The translations under genes and the position numbers were made by a program. A stretch of 64,000 bases of DNA. It comes from Pontibacter virosus. Lineage in GTDB: Bacteria; Bacteroidota; Bacteroidia; Cytophagales; Hymenobacteraceae. Shown here one piece after another: positions 6,943 to 15,249 of this stretch. The notes under the pieces were generated by a model. It did no database searches. It saw only the letters and a program-made list of their open reading frames with translations, and was not told the origin of the DNA. The stretch lies in NCBI RefSeq assembly GCF_003096355.1, contig NZ_QEKI01000002.1:248001-312000 (forward strand), read 5' to 3'. Numbering within the stretch: position 1 is the stretch's first letter; every line of letters begins with the position of its first letter.

Positions 6943-7446
6943 ATGGAAAGCAAAACCTACACAACTTATATGTCGTCACCTCTGGGCGTGCTCCGGATCA
7001 GCGGTACAGATCTGGGTATAACAGAAGTCAGATTTTGTGAAGAGGAGGCATCGTATACTGAGCAGACTTCAGAAATGCCAGCCTGTATCAGCGACTGCGT
7101 ACAGCAGTTAGAAGAATACTTTGCAGGAAAGCGTCATAATTTTGACTTGATGCTGGCGCCTGCCGGTACAACTTTTCAAAAGCAGGTATGGCAGGAACTG
7201 CAAGGTATACCGCATGGCAAAACCACCAGCTACCTGGCCGTGTCAAGGGCTGTCTCTGGTGAAAAGGCGATACGGGCTGTAGGAGCTGCCAATGGCCGAA
7301 ACCCCATCTGCATTGTGGTGCCCTGCCATCGGGTAATCGGAAGCGACGGAAGCCTGACCGGTTACGCAGGCGGACTGTGGCGTAAGGAGTGGCTTTTACG
7401 CCATGAAGGATCGTTGCGAACTGCTGCTCAAACTTTCCTCTTTTAA
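6943..7446 (+). CDS. ogt: methylated-DNA--[protein]-cysteine S-methyltransferase
   Basis: 167 residues from the ATG at 6943; an in-frame TTG at 6919 lies inside the promoter and is rejected. The C-terminal alkyltransferase domain shows the GTTFQKQVWQELQGIPHGKT helix, the AVGAANGRNP Asn-hinge and the active-site VVPCHRVIGSDG (acceptor Cys128). It removes O6-alkyl groups from guanine in a suicidal reaction. The N-terminal domain is short, as in Ogt-type stand-alone enzymes; there is no Ada regulatory domain. The next gene starts 95 bp further on. Confidence 0.95.
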   Translation: MESKTYTTYMSSPLGVLRISGTDLGITEVRFCEEEASYTEQTSEMPACISDCVQQLEEYFAGKRHNFDLMLAPAGTTFQKQVWQELQGIPHGKTTSYLAVSRAVSGEKAIRAVGAANGRNPICIVVPCHRVIGSDGSLTGYAGGLWRKEWLLRHEGSLRTAAQTFLF

Positions 7447-7541
7447 AAGTTCAAATATTAAACAAAATACTGCAACCCGCTTGCAAGTATGTAGTATAAA
7501 GTAATAGCACCCTATGTTAAGGTGCCATTACTCCTTACTAT

Positions 7542-7973
7542 ATGCAATTGTCTTATCAGAAAGCAGAAACACATGCTCTCGAAGCTCAGTTGAGTGCCCG
7601 GGTGCTCGCTTTTTGCCTGGACACACTTTTCCTGCTTTCCATTATCGGGCTCATCGAGTACTTTACCATCAGCAGCAACGAGGAGGCATTCCTATTTAAA
7701 TCGGAGCGACTGCTGCACCTCCTGATGGGTTGGTTATATTTTGCCGGTACTGAAAGTGCTGCCTGGCAGGGTTCCATAGGCAAACATTTGTTGGGACTCC
7801 GTGTGGTAGGGCAATCTGGTGAGCGCATCTCGTTCCGAAGAGCCAGCCTCCGCTACCTGCTCAAGCCGATCAGTATCTTTGTATTGCTTATGCAGGCCTT
7901 GACAGGAGCAAAAGTCCTTGCCTACTCCCGCCTGTTTCACGACCGCATCTGCAAAACCAGGGTATTGTCTTAA
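7542..7973 (+). CDS. RDD family membrane protein
   Basis: 143 residues. The N-terminal ARVLAFCLDTLFLLSIIG is the RDD-type first membrane segment (Arg, then Asp). A loop follows with GSIGKHLLGLRVVGQSG, the signature of this family, then a second hydrophobic pair and HDRICKTRVL at the end. RDD proteins are small inner-membrane proteins, some of which act as Na+(Li+,K+)/H+ antiporters; the role here is not known. It ends 5 bp from the convergent phosphatase gene. Confidence 0.85.
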   Translation: MQLSYQKAETHALEAQLSARVLAFCLDTLFLLSIIGLIEYFTISSNEEAFLFKSERLLHLLMGWLYFAGTESAAWQGSIGKHLLGLRVVGQSGERISFRRASLRYLLKPISIFVLLMQALTGAKVLAYSRLFHDRICKTRVLS

Positions 7974-7978
7974 ATCTC

Positions 7979-8539
7979 CTAAGCCCCAAATTCAGACACT
8001 TCTACGCTAGCGGTGTTGTCTGAACGAACAGTCAGTTTGAATAAGTAACGATACTGACTGTCAGCAATCTCCTCAAAAGGCTTTGTTACACCAAATGCTT
8101 CAATGATCGGTAACAGGGTATTGGAGTGTCCAGCCACTACGACCGTTTCCCCACGATGCTCCTCCAGTATACGTGCTTTCAGGCCTTCAAAGTCGTGCCC
8201 CTCATACTGCACTACTTCCATGTTGCGTTCTTTAGCGAGCGGGTAAAGCGTTTGTCCGGTACGCATGTACTTGGTGGCATACAAGGCATCTACCTCCTGC
8301 CCTTCCAGCAAAGTCCGCAAGGCTTCAGCCCGTGCATGCCCCACCTCTGTCAGTTCCGGGTCTTCGTTGGAGGCATCAGTGGTATCCTTCTCAGCATGGC
8401 GCACCAGGTATATAGTTGTCACTTCCGTGGCAGTCTCAATCTCCTCGATCTGCTGATCGGAAGTAGCCGTACCAGAGTTGCAGGCACTGAAAATGCTTAT
8501 AAACAGAAGCAAAAAACTGAGTTTGAAGAGATTTTTCAT
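7979..8539 (-). CDS. SixA/phosphoglycerate-mutase-like histidine phosphatase, lipoprotein
   Basis: 186 residues. A lipoprotein signal (LLFISIFSAC, Cys20) precedes a histidine phosphatase domain with catalytic LVRHAEK (phospho-accepting His48), ELTEVGHARAEAL, a MRTGQT substrate loop and the second catalytic histidine in VVVAGHSNTLLPII. Anchored in the periplasmic or outer-membrane leaflet, it should cleave phosphomonoesters; the substrate is unknown. The inverted-repeat end of the GxxExxY element begins 28 bp upstream of its start codon, so the element occupies the promoter region. Confidence 0.88.
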   Translation of the reverse strand: MKNLFKLSFLLLFISIFSACNSGTATSDQQIEEIETATEVTTIYLVRHAEKDTTDASNEDPELTEVGHARAEALRTLLEGQEVDALYATKYMRTGQTLYPLAKERNMEVVQYEGHDFEGLKARILEEHRGETVVVAGHSNTLLPIIEAFGVTKPFEEIADSQYRYLFKLTVRSDNTASVEVSEFGA

Positions 8540-8566
8540 GCGATAAGGTTTAGAAAGTGGGAAGAT

Positions 8567-9134
8567 ATTGTCTGAATCAGGATTCGCAGGATTTAAGGAT
8601 TATCAGGATTTATTATGGATATCATGAAGAGTAACTTAATCCTAGCAAACTTTTAGCTGTTATCAATTTTCAAATTGGTATTGAAGACCTTTTTATATTG
8701 AAGGCTTTTAGCCCCAAAATTAATAAGCAATCCAATTGGAAGGTTGTAAGCGACAACATAGTTTTTAGCTTGGGCTAAATGAACATCTTCTAAGTCTATT
8801 AGAGCCTTCAACTCGATTACAATGCTGCTCTCAACTATAAAGTCTGCCCGTCGATTACCAACCTCAATACCATTGTAGTATATCGCTTGCTCTTTTTCCC
8901 GCTCAAAGCCTATACCCACAGCCTGAAGTTCGATTGCCAGGCATCTTTGGTAGATTACCTCCTGAAACCCGTTGCCTAATGTCCTGTGGACTTTCATGGC
9001 GCATCCAATAATCCTGAAAGTAAGCTCTTCATGATTCATCAGCAATTGTACGTTGCATTTACTATTATTGGTAAATCTCTCATATTACTGAATCCTGTCA
9101 ATCCTTAAATCCTGAAAATCCTGATTCAGACAAT
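8567..9134. mobile_element. GxxExxY gene enclosed by 44-bp inverted repeats (family B)
   Basis: The arms at 8567-8610 and 9091-9134 match as reverse complements at 40 of 44 positions; each starts ATTGTCTGAATCAGGATT from the outside. They enclose 480 bp containing one gene, the GxxExxY protein at 8653-9039. Gene-less or single family B copies occur at 3782-3902, 5551-5612 and 13164-13202. No target-site duplication is obvious. Calling it mobile is inference from the architecture. Confidence 0.7.
8653..9039 (-). CDS. GxxExxY protein (PD-(D/E)XK nuclease-like)
   Basis: 128 residues from the ATG complementary to 9037-9039; an upstream in-frame TTG is rejected. The name-giving motif is present as GFQEVIY (24-30) within HRTLGNGFQEVIYQRCLA. 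A nuclease-like core follows: Asp66 in RRADFIVE and Glu76-x-Lys78 in VIELKAL, matching the D...ExK pattern of PD-(D/E)XK enzymes. The family is common in Bacteroidota and uncharacterised as far as I know. The gene lies between inverted family B repeats and nothing else, which suggests that its product acts on those repeats. Confidence 0.88.
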   Translation of the reverse strand: MNHEELTFRIIGCAMKVHRTLGNGFQEVIYQRCLAIELQAVGIGFEREKEQAIYYNGIEVGNRRADFIVESSIVIELKALIDLEDVHLAQAKNYVVAYNLPIGLLINFGAKSLQYKKVFNTNLKIDNS

Positions 9135-9144
9135 CAACAAACCC

Positions 9145-12021
9145 CTACAACTTATACCCCAACTCTATACCTTCGGTAAGCAGGCGTTCGGCCTGGCTGC
9201 TTTTACCTTCTTGGTACAGCAGGCGGACCAGGCTTTGGCGGGCTTCGTACAGGTATGGGTTTTCGCGGAGAGCGGCTTCATAGGCTTTCTGAGCGCGTTT
9301 TGGCTCTTTTTCGGCTTCCCAAACCTTGCCAGAGGCGAACAGAAAATCGGCCAGTTCGGCTGGGGTGTGCTGCACGGGTTGCTTCTTGAGTTCTTCCTGC
9401 GCTTTAGTGGTATTACCTAGTCCGGCGTATACCCTGGCCAGCAGGGTGGCTTCGCTACGGGCACGTATTTTACCGTTGTTAATTGGCTCCAGCAATTGCT
9501 GGGCGGCAGTTTTGTCTCCGAGTTGCAACTGCCAGGCCGCCATGCGGACCATGTAACCCGGCCGGGGTGTGCCTGCCGCCGTGAGGATGCGCTGTGCCTC
9601 TGCGAGCGTAGCGATGGCTTCGGTATACTTGCCCTGCGTGGCCAATACTTCGGCATACTGTTGGCGCAATTCGTAATGCTGCGGCTTGCGGGCGACCATT
9701 GCTGCCAATGTGCGTCCTGCTTCTTCCGACGGCGCAGCGGTGCCACGCAGCCAACTGGTATAGACCTGTGCTTCGTCACGACGTTCACGCAGGTAGGTGG
9801 AGATGGTTGGTGCTTCCTGTACGTAGCGCTCCCCTACTGCAATGGCCTCAGGCAGGCGTCCGTAGGCAGTGTACATCTCCCGGAAAGCCTGGTTAATACG
9901 AGCGCGGGTCAGCAGGTCATCCTCCAGCAAAAGAGCCTGCTCATAGCGCAATTGCTGCTCTTGAAGAGCACGCCGGGCGGGAAGTTGACCGGCTCTGCGG
10001 CGTGCTTCCAGCAGATCCGCCTCAGCGGTGTAGATCGGTGCATACTCCTTGTTCACTTTCTGAGCCTGCTGCACCCACTGCTGTGCTTCGTCGAAAGCCA
10101 GTTGTCTCTGCTTCAGACCTGCATAGGCCAGCATGGCAGGTTGGTAGTTGGCGTCCCAGGTGAGGGCAGAATCGAGCAGCGCCGTGGCTTTTGGGTAGTT
10201 CTGTGCTCGGGTTTCGCGTTCGGCCAGGTTCAGGTATACCTGCGCCCAGTTGCTGGCCATGGCCTGTTTGTCACCAGCCAGGTAGGCTTGCTGCCGTTTT
10301 ACCAACTCATCCAGGAAGGTATACAGTTCCGGGTCCTTGGCCTTCAGGTCGCTGGTGGTGTTGATGGACTTGTGGTTGAGCGGGTGCACTTTCACGGGCT
10401 CGAAATATGCCGGATAGGTTTGGGCCAAGTACTCGTGCTCGTTGTTTGCGGAGTAATAGTCAAGGGTACGCCCCTCTTTCATGGCATTATGGTAAAGGCG
10501 GCGAACAGCCCGGTTTTCAGCATCTGTGAACACACGGCCGTGGAACAGGTGCACATACTCGTGCAGCACCACATTGCGCTCCAGGTAGGCTCCCCGGATG
10601 ACGTACTCAATGGCAGCGGCTCCGCTTCCCACTCCCCGGATATCCATCCACTGGCGATTATCAAAGGTGGTGGCCTGCCGGAAGAAAGAGGAATTCATGG
10701 CAATAGCTAGGTCCACATGCAGTGGCGGAATAACAAATTTCTCTCCCTGGCGCGACAGAAAAGGAAAATACACGGTGCTGGCGTATAGCTGCGACCAGAC
10801 CATCTTCTTAACCGTTTCGCCCGGATAATAAGTTACATCCGGAAACACGCGGGCAAAGTTGACAGGATCCTTGATCTCCGTTTGTTGGATCACCTGCGTG
10901 AGCGAATCATATGCGGCCAGGTATACGAGTTGCTTTTGCTTAATGACAGCGGCCAGGGCATTGTGCGCAGGGCCGTAGTGTTGCTTGTTGCGGAGGATAC
11001 GCTGGAAAATGACTTTAGCTGAGTCGAGTCGTGGCTGACGCGGCAGATCGAAAGCCATGTAGTAGGCAGAGCCACGCAGCATGTCAGGTAGTACCGAAGT
11101 GGGGTAAGTCTGCTGCACTTTGCGGATCTCAGCCAGAGCCTCCTGTAATTTGCTTTGAGAGATCAGCTGATCAGCAGATTGCAGGGCTTTGCGCACGGCT
11201 TCGTCCTCCGGCTGGGCATAATCGGCATAGGTGAGGTTGGTGTGACCATTTCCCCAGTGCCAGTGCGTGACGTAGTGCAGCGGGTTGAGCTCAAGTGCCA
11301 GTTCCCACTGCTCAGACATGGCGTTGAGTTGCGTCGCATCCACCCGGCGCCAGATGGCATAGCCATAGTTGAAGCGGGCATCCGCATCGAAGGGGTCGAG
11401 GGTCAGGCTTTTAACAAGCGGTTTTTCGGCCTCTTCTGGCTTCTGGTCCCAGAAAAGCACATCCGACTCCAGCAGGTAGGCGGCGGCGTTGTTCGGATTC
11501 CAGCGCTGTACTTTCAGCGCCTGGCCCAAGGCTTCGTTATACTTCTTCTGCAGCATCAGGATACGCCCTACCAGCAGATTGGCCTCTTCATCTTTTTGAT
11601 TTGCGCGAAGCAGTTTTTGGGTGGTAGCCAAGGCCTCGTTCAATTCCCAGGCCTGGACCTGCAGCTTACTCTGCAACAGCAAGGCCGCTCTGTTCGAAGG
11701 CTCCTCTTTTAATACCTGTGCTACTAACGCCTCCGCTCCATGGTATTGATGCTGCAGCATGGCAAGACGTGCTTTCGCCAAATTAACGGCAGAAGAAGCC
11801 GTAGACGTTCTAAGCAACGCCTCAGCCTCCTCCCACATACCCAGGTCCAACATGCGGTCCGCTCTTTCAGGCAATGGCCTTACACCTGTCTCCCGCAGAG
11901 CACTCCGCTCCTTCTCCAGCCTGGCTCTCACCTCAGCTATCTGATCAGGCTGCTGAGCAAAGACGGGTATAGCAAGAAGCAAGAAGGTATAGCAAAAGCA
12001 GGCAGCAAGCAGGCGAGACAT
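9145..12021 (-). CDS. exported TPR protein with HExxH metallopeptidase-like domain
   Basis: 958 residues from the ATG complementary to 12019-12021, which directly precedes a signal peptide (LLAACFCYTFLLLAIPVFAQ); a GTG 30 bp further upstream is less likely. Degenerate tetratricopeptide repeats fill about residues 40-340 and again 590-940. Between them VLHEYVHLFHGR (near residue 487) is a zincin HExxH, and NEHEYLAQ about 40 residues later offers the third zinc ligand. This predicts a periplasmic zinc peptidase flanked by protein-binding arms; the substrate is unknown. It is a single gene, and both ends border repeat sequence. Confidence 0.75.
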   Translation of the reverse strand: MSRLLAACFCYTFLLLAIPVFAQQPDQIAEVRARLEKERSALRETGVRPLPERADRMLDLGMWEEAEALLRTSTASSAVNLAKARLAMLQHQYHGAEALVAQVLKEEPSNRAALLLQSKLQVQAWELNEALATTQKLLRANQKDEEANLLVGRILMLQKKYNEALGQALKVQRWNPNNAAAYLLESDVLFWDQKPEEAEKPLVKSLTLDPFDADARFNYGYAIWRRVDATQLNAMSEQWELALELNPLHYVTHWHWGNGHTNLTYADYAQPEDEAVRKALQSADQLISQSKLQEALAEIRKVQQTYPTSVLPDMLRGSAYYMAFDLPRQPRLDSAKVIFQRILRNKQHYGPAHNALAAVIKQKQLVYLAAYDSLTQVIQQTEIKDPVNFARVFPDVTYYPGETVKKMVWSQLYASTVYFPFLSRQGEKFVIPPLHVDLAIAMNSSFFRQATTFDNRQWMDIRGVGSGAAAIEYVIRGAYLERNVVLHEYVHLFHGRVFTDAENRAVRRLYHNAMKEGRTLDYYSANNEHEYLAQTYPAYFEPVKVHPLNHKSINTTSDLKAKDPELYTFLDELVKRQQAYLAGDKQAMASNWAQVYLNLAERETRAQNYPKATALLDSALTWDANYQPAMLAYAGLKQRQLAFDEAQQWVQQAQKVNKEYAPIYTAEADLLEARRRAGQLPARRALQEQQLRYEQALLLEDDLLTRARINQAFREMYTAYGRLPEAIAVGERYVQEAPTISTYLRERRDEAQVYTSWLRGTAAPSEEAGRTLAAMVARKPQHYELRQQYAEVLATQGKYTEAIATLAEAQRILTAAGTPRPGYMVRMAAWQLQLGDKTAAQQLLEPINNGKIRARSEATLLARVYAGLGNTTKAQEELKKQPVQHTPAELADFLFASGKVWEAEKEPKRAQKAYEAALRENPYLYEARQSLVRLLYQEGKSSQAERLLTEGIELGYKL

Positions 12022-12087
12022 AGTTTCTGTTTTAGAAAGGCGGTTGATCACTCTAAATTAAGCGACCTGTTGCTGAAGACAAAGGGA

Positions 12088-12326
12088 AATGTTGAATTGT
12101 TGATTGTTAGGTCCATGATTGTTACGGGCAACTGATGCATGATTCGGACAAGTATACCGGTGCACGATCCGGACAGGTCGCGACCCAATGCCGTCAACTT
12201 AAGAAATACTATACCCAACCTGTCATCTCGACAGCATGGAGAGATCTGGGTTATTTAGAAGTTTCCGCACTAATTCAGATTTCTCCCAAAACGAGGGCCC
12301 CTACCCCCAGGTCGAAATGACAAAAA
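12088..12326. repeat. cluster of intergenic repeats of families I, A, C and D
   Basis: The gap before the TPR gene holds an AATGTTGAATTGTTG remnant (12090-12111), two TGCACGATTCGGACA-type family A pieces (12135-12186) and an inverted family C pair. In the last, TGTCATCTCGACAGC (from 12221) faces GTCGAAATGACA (ending 12322), and the right arm is split by a GAGGGCCCCTACCCCC (family D) insertion at about 12293-12309. The insertion of one family inside another gives their relative order of arrival. Confidence 0.72.
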
Positions 12327-12375
12327 TAACCTTAAATTGACTGCATGAAGTCTCAGGTCGTTCCTACAAAGAACT

Positions 12376-13086
12376 TCAACTTTTTAACTTTCTCCCTCCC
12401 AAATTTTCTAACCTCCCAAAATACCACCGCTCTATTTTCTTCATCAGCCAGATAGCAACTAGTAGCCAGAGAATGCCCATGGCGTATCCGGCAAGCACAT
12501 CGGTGGCGTAGTGCACATTGAGGTAGATGCGGCTATACCCAATAAGGAGGAGCAAGACGGTGAGGAGCGTTACCCAGCACAGTCGCCAGAGGGGGTGTTT
12601 GACTTCTCGCCACACGATGTAGATGAGTAGCCCGTAGAAAGAGCCGCCGATCATGGCGTGTCCGCTGGGGAAACTGAGACCCGACTGCTCGAGCATAGCC
12701 GTGACGGGTCGGGGCCGTTCGAAGAGTCGCTTGAGCAACTGATTGAGCATGGTACTGGTAAAAGCGATGACCAGCACCTTAAGTGCATACCAGCGCAAAT
12801 GTTGGAACCAGGACATGACTAACACAATAAGGGCCGGCGCGACCAGCAGATAGTCGGCAGAAGCGAAAAAAGAGAAGAAGCGCATCAAGCGGGTCATTTC
12901 CGCAGAACGGTGGGTCGCAGCATAGCGAAACATGGCATAGTCGAGATCAGTATCCTGCTGAATGAAAACTTCGCGGGTCATGTAGCCGAACACCAGAAGA
13001 CAGGCAAAAAAAGTCAGCGCGACCAGCACCGCTTCGGCTGACAACAACGCCAGTAGTTTCAGAAGTCGCTTGGTCAGGCTTTTCAT
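12376..13086 (-). CDS. PAP2 family phosphatase, membrane-bound
   Basis: 236 residues with about five membrane segments and the three PAP2 motifs in order: KRLFERPRP, SFPSGHAMIGG and YSRIYLNVHYATDVLAG. The His residues of the second and third motifs form the phosphohistidine site. Such enzymes dephosphorylate lipid phosphates such as undecaprenyl pyrophosphate or phosphatidic acid on the outer face of the inner membrane. A paralog of equal length lies at 13846-14553 across the tRNA gene, probably from an old tandem duplication. Confidence 0.92.
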   Translation of the reverse strand: MKSLTKRLLKLLALLSAEAVLVALTFFACLLVFGYMTREVFIQQDTDLDYAMFRYAATHRSAEMTRLMRFFSFFASADYLLVAPALIVLVMSWFQHLRWYALKVLVIAFTSTMLNQLLKRLFERPRPVTAMLEQSGLSFPSGHAMIGGSFYGLLIYIVWREVKHPLWRLCWVTLLTVLLLLIGYSRIYLNVHYATDVLAGYAMGILWLLVAIWLMKKIERWYFGRLENLGGRKLKS

Positions 13087-13163
13087 GTCACAAACTTTTT
13101 GCCTCCTTTACGGGGAAATGTGGTGTTGGTGTAGATTAGGTGGGTAGTTGGATGAGGAATTAT

Positions 13164-13202
13164 CAGAATCAGGATTTTCAGGATTTAAGGATTAACAGGA
13201 TT
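13164..13202. repeat. single copy of the AGGATT repeat (family B)
   Basis: CAGAATCAGGATTTTCAGG begins a unit that nearly matches one arm of the GxxExxY element (8567-8610) along its length. Only one arm is present. It lies in the gap between the PAP2 gene and tRNA-Leu, which otherwise shows no gene. Confidence 0.75.
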
Positions 13203-13410
13203 CTCACAGATGCCGGGTCCAACCACCCCTAACCCCTCATTGTCTAAGGCGGGGAGTCTGTAACTGCTAAATCAAGGTATAAGCTTCGTCGTTTCTGTCA
13301 CGTACTAGTGGCACGTATTGAAAAACTAACTTGCACTTAAGCTATGAAACAAATCTCTTGTACCAAGTGCACTATTAACGATTTTGTGTTTGAGCGGTCA
13401 GCGAGTTTAA

Positions 13411-13475
13411 AATCGTCTTGATTTTTTTGCCTACTTTTTTTATCAAGGAAAAAAGTAGGTGCCCGCCGCACAGGC
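13411..13475. repeat. hairpin with CCTACTTTTTT arms
   Basis: CCTACTTTTTTTATC (13430-13444) faces AAGGAAAAAAGTAGG (13445-13459), preceded by AATCGTCTTGATTTTTTTG and followed by TGCCCGCCGCACAGGCG. It resembles an intergenic hairpin often seen in Bacteroidota; it may terminate transcription in either direction. The rest of 13203-13595 shows nothing I can support as a gene. Confidence 0.5.
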
Positions 13476-13595
13476 GAAGCTACAAAGCAGCGCCGGTTGC
13501 TACACCAGCAGAAGCTTGTTTCTAATACTGTTAGTAATCCCAAGATTAATCAGCGTCGACAGATAAGTCAGCACAATCCAGAAAGGGGTAAAAAC

Positions 13596-13625
13596 AAAAA
13601 AGCCGGCTTTGCAGCCGGCTTTTTT
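13596..13625 (-). terminator. intrinsic terminator after tRNA-Leu
   Basis: AAAAAAGCCGGCT pairs with AGCCGGCTTTTTT around a TTGC loop. It has a T run on both strands, and lies 15 bp beyond the tRNA 3' end. Confidence 0.88.
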
Positions 13626-13639
13626 ACATTTTGGATTAG

Positions 13640-13721
13640 TGCGCACGGGGAGACTCGAACTCCCACACCCGAAGGCACAGGCTTCTGAGACCTGCACGTC
13701 TACCAATTTCGCCACGTGCGC
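13640..13721 (-). tRNA. tRNA-Leu (anticodon CAG)
   Basis: The minus strand folds as a class II tRNA. The acceptor stem GCGCACG pairs with CGTGCGC and the discriminator is A at 13640. The D arm reads GCGAAATTGGTAGACG; the anticodon loop CTCAGAA has anticodon CAG within stem CAGGT/GCCTG. There is a long variable arm (TGCCTTCGGGTG) and T arm GGGAGTTCGAGTCTCCC. The 3' CCA is not encoded. Confidence 0.95.
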
Positions 13722-13845
13722 AGCTGGTATTAATCAAAATGTGTTTCCCAAAACCCTTTAACCCTTGTAGATTGGGATTGCAAAGGTATAACAGAAATTA
13801 TTATCTGCAATAGTCATTGCGAAAAAAAATTCAGTTCACCGGAGA

Positions 13846-14553
13846 TCAATCTTCCTCAACCACTGGGGCAATCTCTTTGCGGGTGTACTTCTCGATACGG
13901 CGCAGCATCCCGATACCGATGATAACCCACAGAATACCAGCAGCAAAGCCTGCCACCACATCCGTCGCAAAGTGCACGCGCAGATATATCCTACTGAATC
14001 CGATGAGTAAAATAAAAATCACGAGCAGGGCCACTAAAAAATTTCGCAGCGGCTTTGATTCCACATGTTTCCAGGTCAGGTAGATGATCAGGCTGTAAAA
14101 TGAGGCGGCGATCATGGAGTGTCCACTTGGAAAGCTCAGGCCAGAGGCGTCGACCAGAGGCATCGTGGGGCGTTCCCTGTCAAAAAAGAACTTGAGCACC
14201 AGGTTGAGCGATATACTGCCTAGCGCCACCACGGGCACTTTAAGCGAATACCACTTGTGCCGCCGCACGAACAAAAAGTAGGCGATCAGCAGCAGTCCCG
14301 CCGCTGTCATAAAGTGGCGAGAGGCGAAAAAGGTAATGATTTCGATGAACTGCGTAAAGCCGGTGCTTTGCAAATCGGCAGCTACTGAAAAGGCTGCTTC
14401 GTCGAACTTGATCGGACCGGATGCCTCCACCACCTGGGCGCTCACGTAGAGAAAAACCAGCACACAGGCCAGGAAAACCACCATCACAAAGATCAGTTCG
14501 AGGGTGAACAACGCAAAGCCCGCTGCCAGCTTTTTATAAAAGTGTCGTATCAT
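13846..14553 (-). CDS. PAP2 family phosphatase, membrane-bound (paralog)
   Basis: 235 residues, with KFFFDRERPTMP, SFPSGHSMIAASFY and FSRIYLRVHFATDVVAG as the PAP2 motifs in a five-helix membrane protein. It aligns along its whole length with the phosphatase at 12376-13086, including the C-terminal IEKY/IERWYF end. Substrate is probably a lipid phosphate or pyrophosphate. The first motif here has DRERP where the neighbour has ERPRP, so the two may differ in substrate. It lies 124 bp from tRNA-Leu on the same strand. Confidence 0.92.
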   Translation of the reverse strand: MIRHFYKKLAAGFALFTLELIFVMVVFLACVLVFLYVSAQVVEASGPIKFDEAAFSVAADLQSTGFTQFIEIITFFASRHFMTAAGLLLIAYFLFVRRHKWYSLKVPVVALGSISLNLVLKFFFDRERPTMPLVDASGLSFPSGHSMIAASFYSLIIYLTWKHVESKPLRNFLVALLVIFILLIGFSRIYLRVHFATDVVAGFAAGILWVIIGIGMLRRIEKYTRKEIAPVVEED

Positions 14554-14645
14554 GAATATCCTGGGTCTTAATTCAAATATAGGCTAAGTATACGCCAGCC
14601 TTGTAATTACGTATGCAAAGCCTATCATATTGATTAGGAAAGCGT

Positions 14646-15218
14646 ATGGGCCATAGCACCAGACTATTCATTGCAGCGCCGCTCCCTGAAGCACTTAAAC
14701 AGTTTTTCACCGAACAGGCCAACAGATATAAGAGTGAGGCCATACGCCAGGTCCCGACGGAGAACCTGCACCTTACGCTTTACTTCATTGGCAACGTACC
14801 CGCCAGCCGGTTACCCGCTATACAGGATGTCACCGCCCACATGGCACGGCAGTTTGCTCCGTTCGACTTGCACCTGGCAGCCATAGAGCCTGGCCCCAAA
14901 CCCCGCTCCCCACGCCTGATCTGGGCCCGGTTCAACAACCATGATGCCTTTGCACAACTGAGTCGCTCCCTCACACAGGCGCTTTCGGAGGAGCCGCCCC
15001 TCAACCGCGAGCCAAAACCGCACGTGACACTTGCCCGCTTTCGCAAGGACCACCCGGTGCCCCATCATCTTGAATCGTTCAACCCTGACGCCTCCATTAC
15101 ACTGCAGGTAAACGAGATCGCGGTCTGGCACTCTGAGTTAGGATCACCACACCCCCGCTACAGCATCTTACAGCGCTACCCCCTGACGGGCAACCCCTCA
15201 GTCGGCAAAACAGTATGA
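14646..15218 (+). CDS. thpR: RNA 2',3'-cyclic phosphodiesterase
   Basis: 190 residues of the LigT/2H phosphoesterase family. The two catalytic tetrapeptides are HLTL (in ENLHLTLYFIGNVP) and HVTL (in EPKPHVTLARFRKD), in the expected two-lobed order. RLFIAAPLP opens the domain. It opens 2',3'-cyclic phosphates on RNA ends to 2'-phosphates. The C-terminal tail after the domain is short. It is followed after 31 bp by the CinA-like gene and may be co-transcribed with it. Confidence 0.9.
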   Translation: MGHSTRLFIAAPLPEALKQFFTEQANRYKSEAIRQVPTENLHLTLYFIGNVPASRLPAIQDVTAHMARQFAPFDLHLAAIEPGPKPRSPRLIWARFNNHDAFAQLSRSLTQALSEEPPLNREPKPHVTLARFRKDHPVPHHLESFNPDASITLQVNEIAVWHSELGSPHPRYSILQRYPLTGNPSVGKTV

Positions 15219-15249
15219 GAATCACCCTTAATGAAGAAGACAAAACCTT

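Noticed and set aside
9496..10710. 404-codon open frame on the plus strand
   Set aside because: It is antisense to the TPR/HExxH gene, has no family resemblance or export signal, and arises from the GC-rich codon pattern of the true gene.
13337..13543. 68-codon frame in the gap before tRNA-Leu
   Set aside because: It overlaps the CCTACTTTTTT hairpin repeat and shows no protein features.
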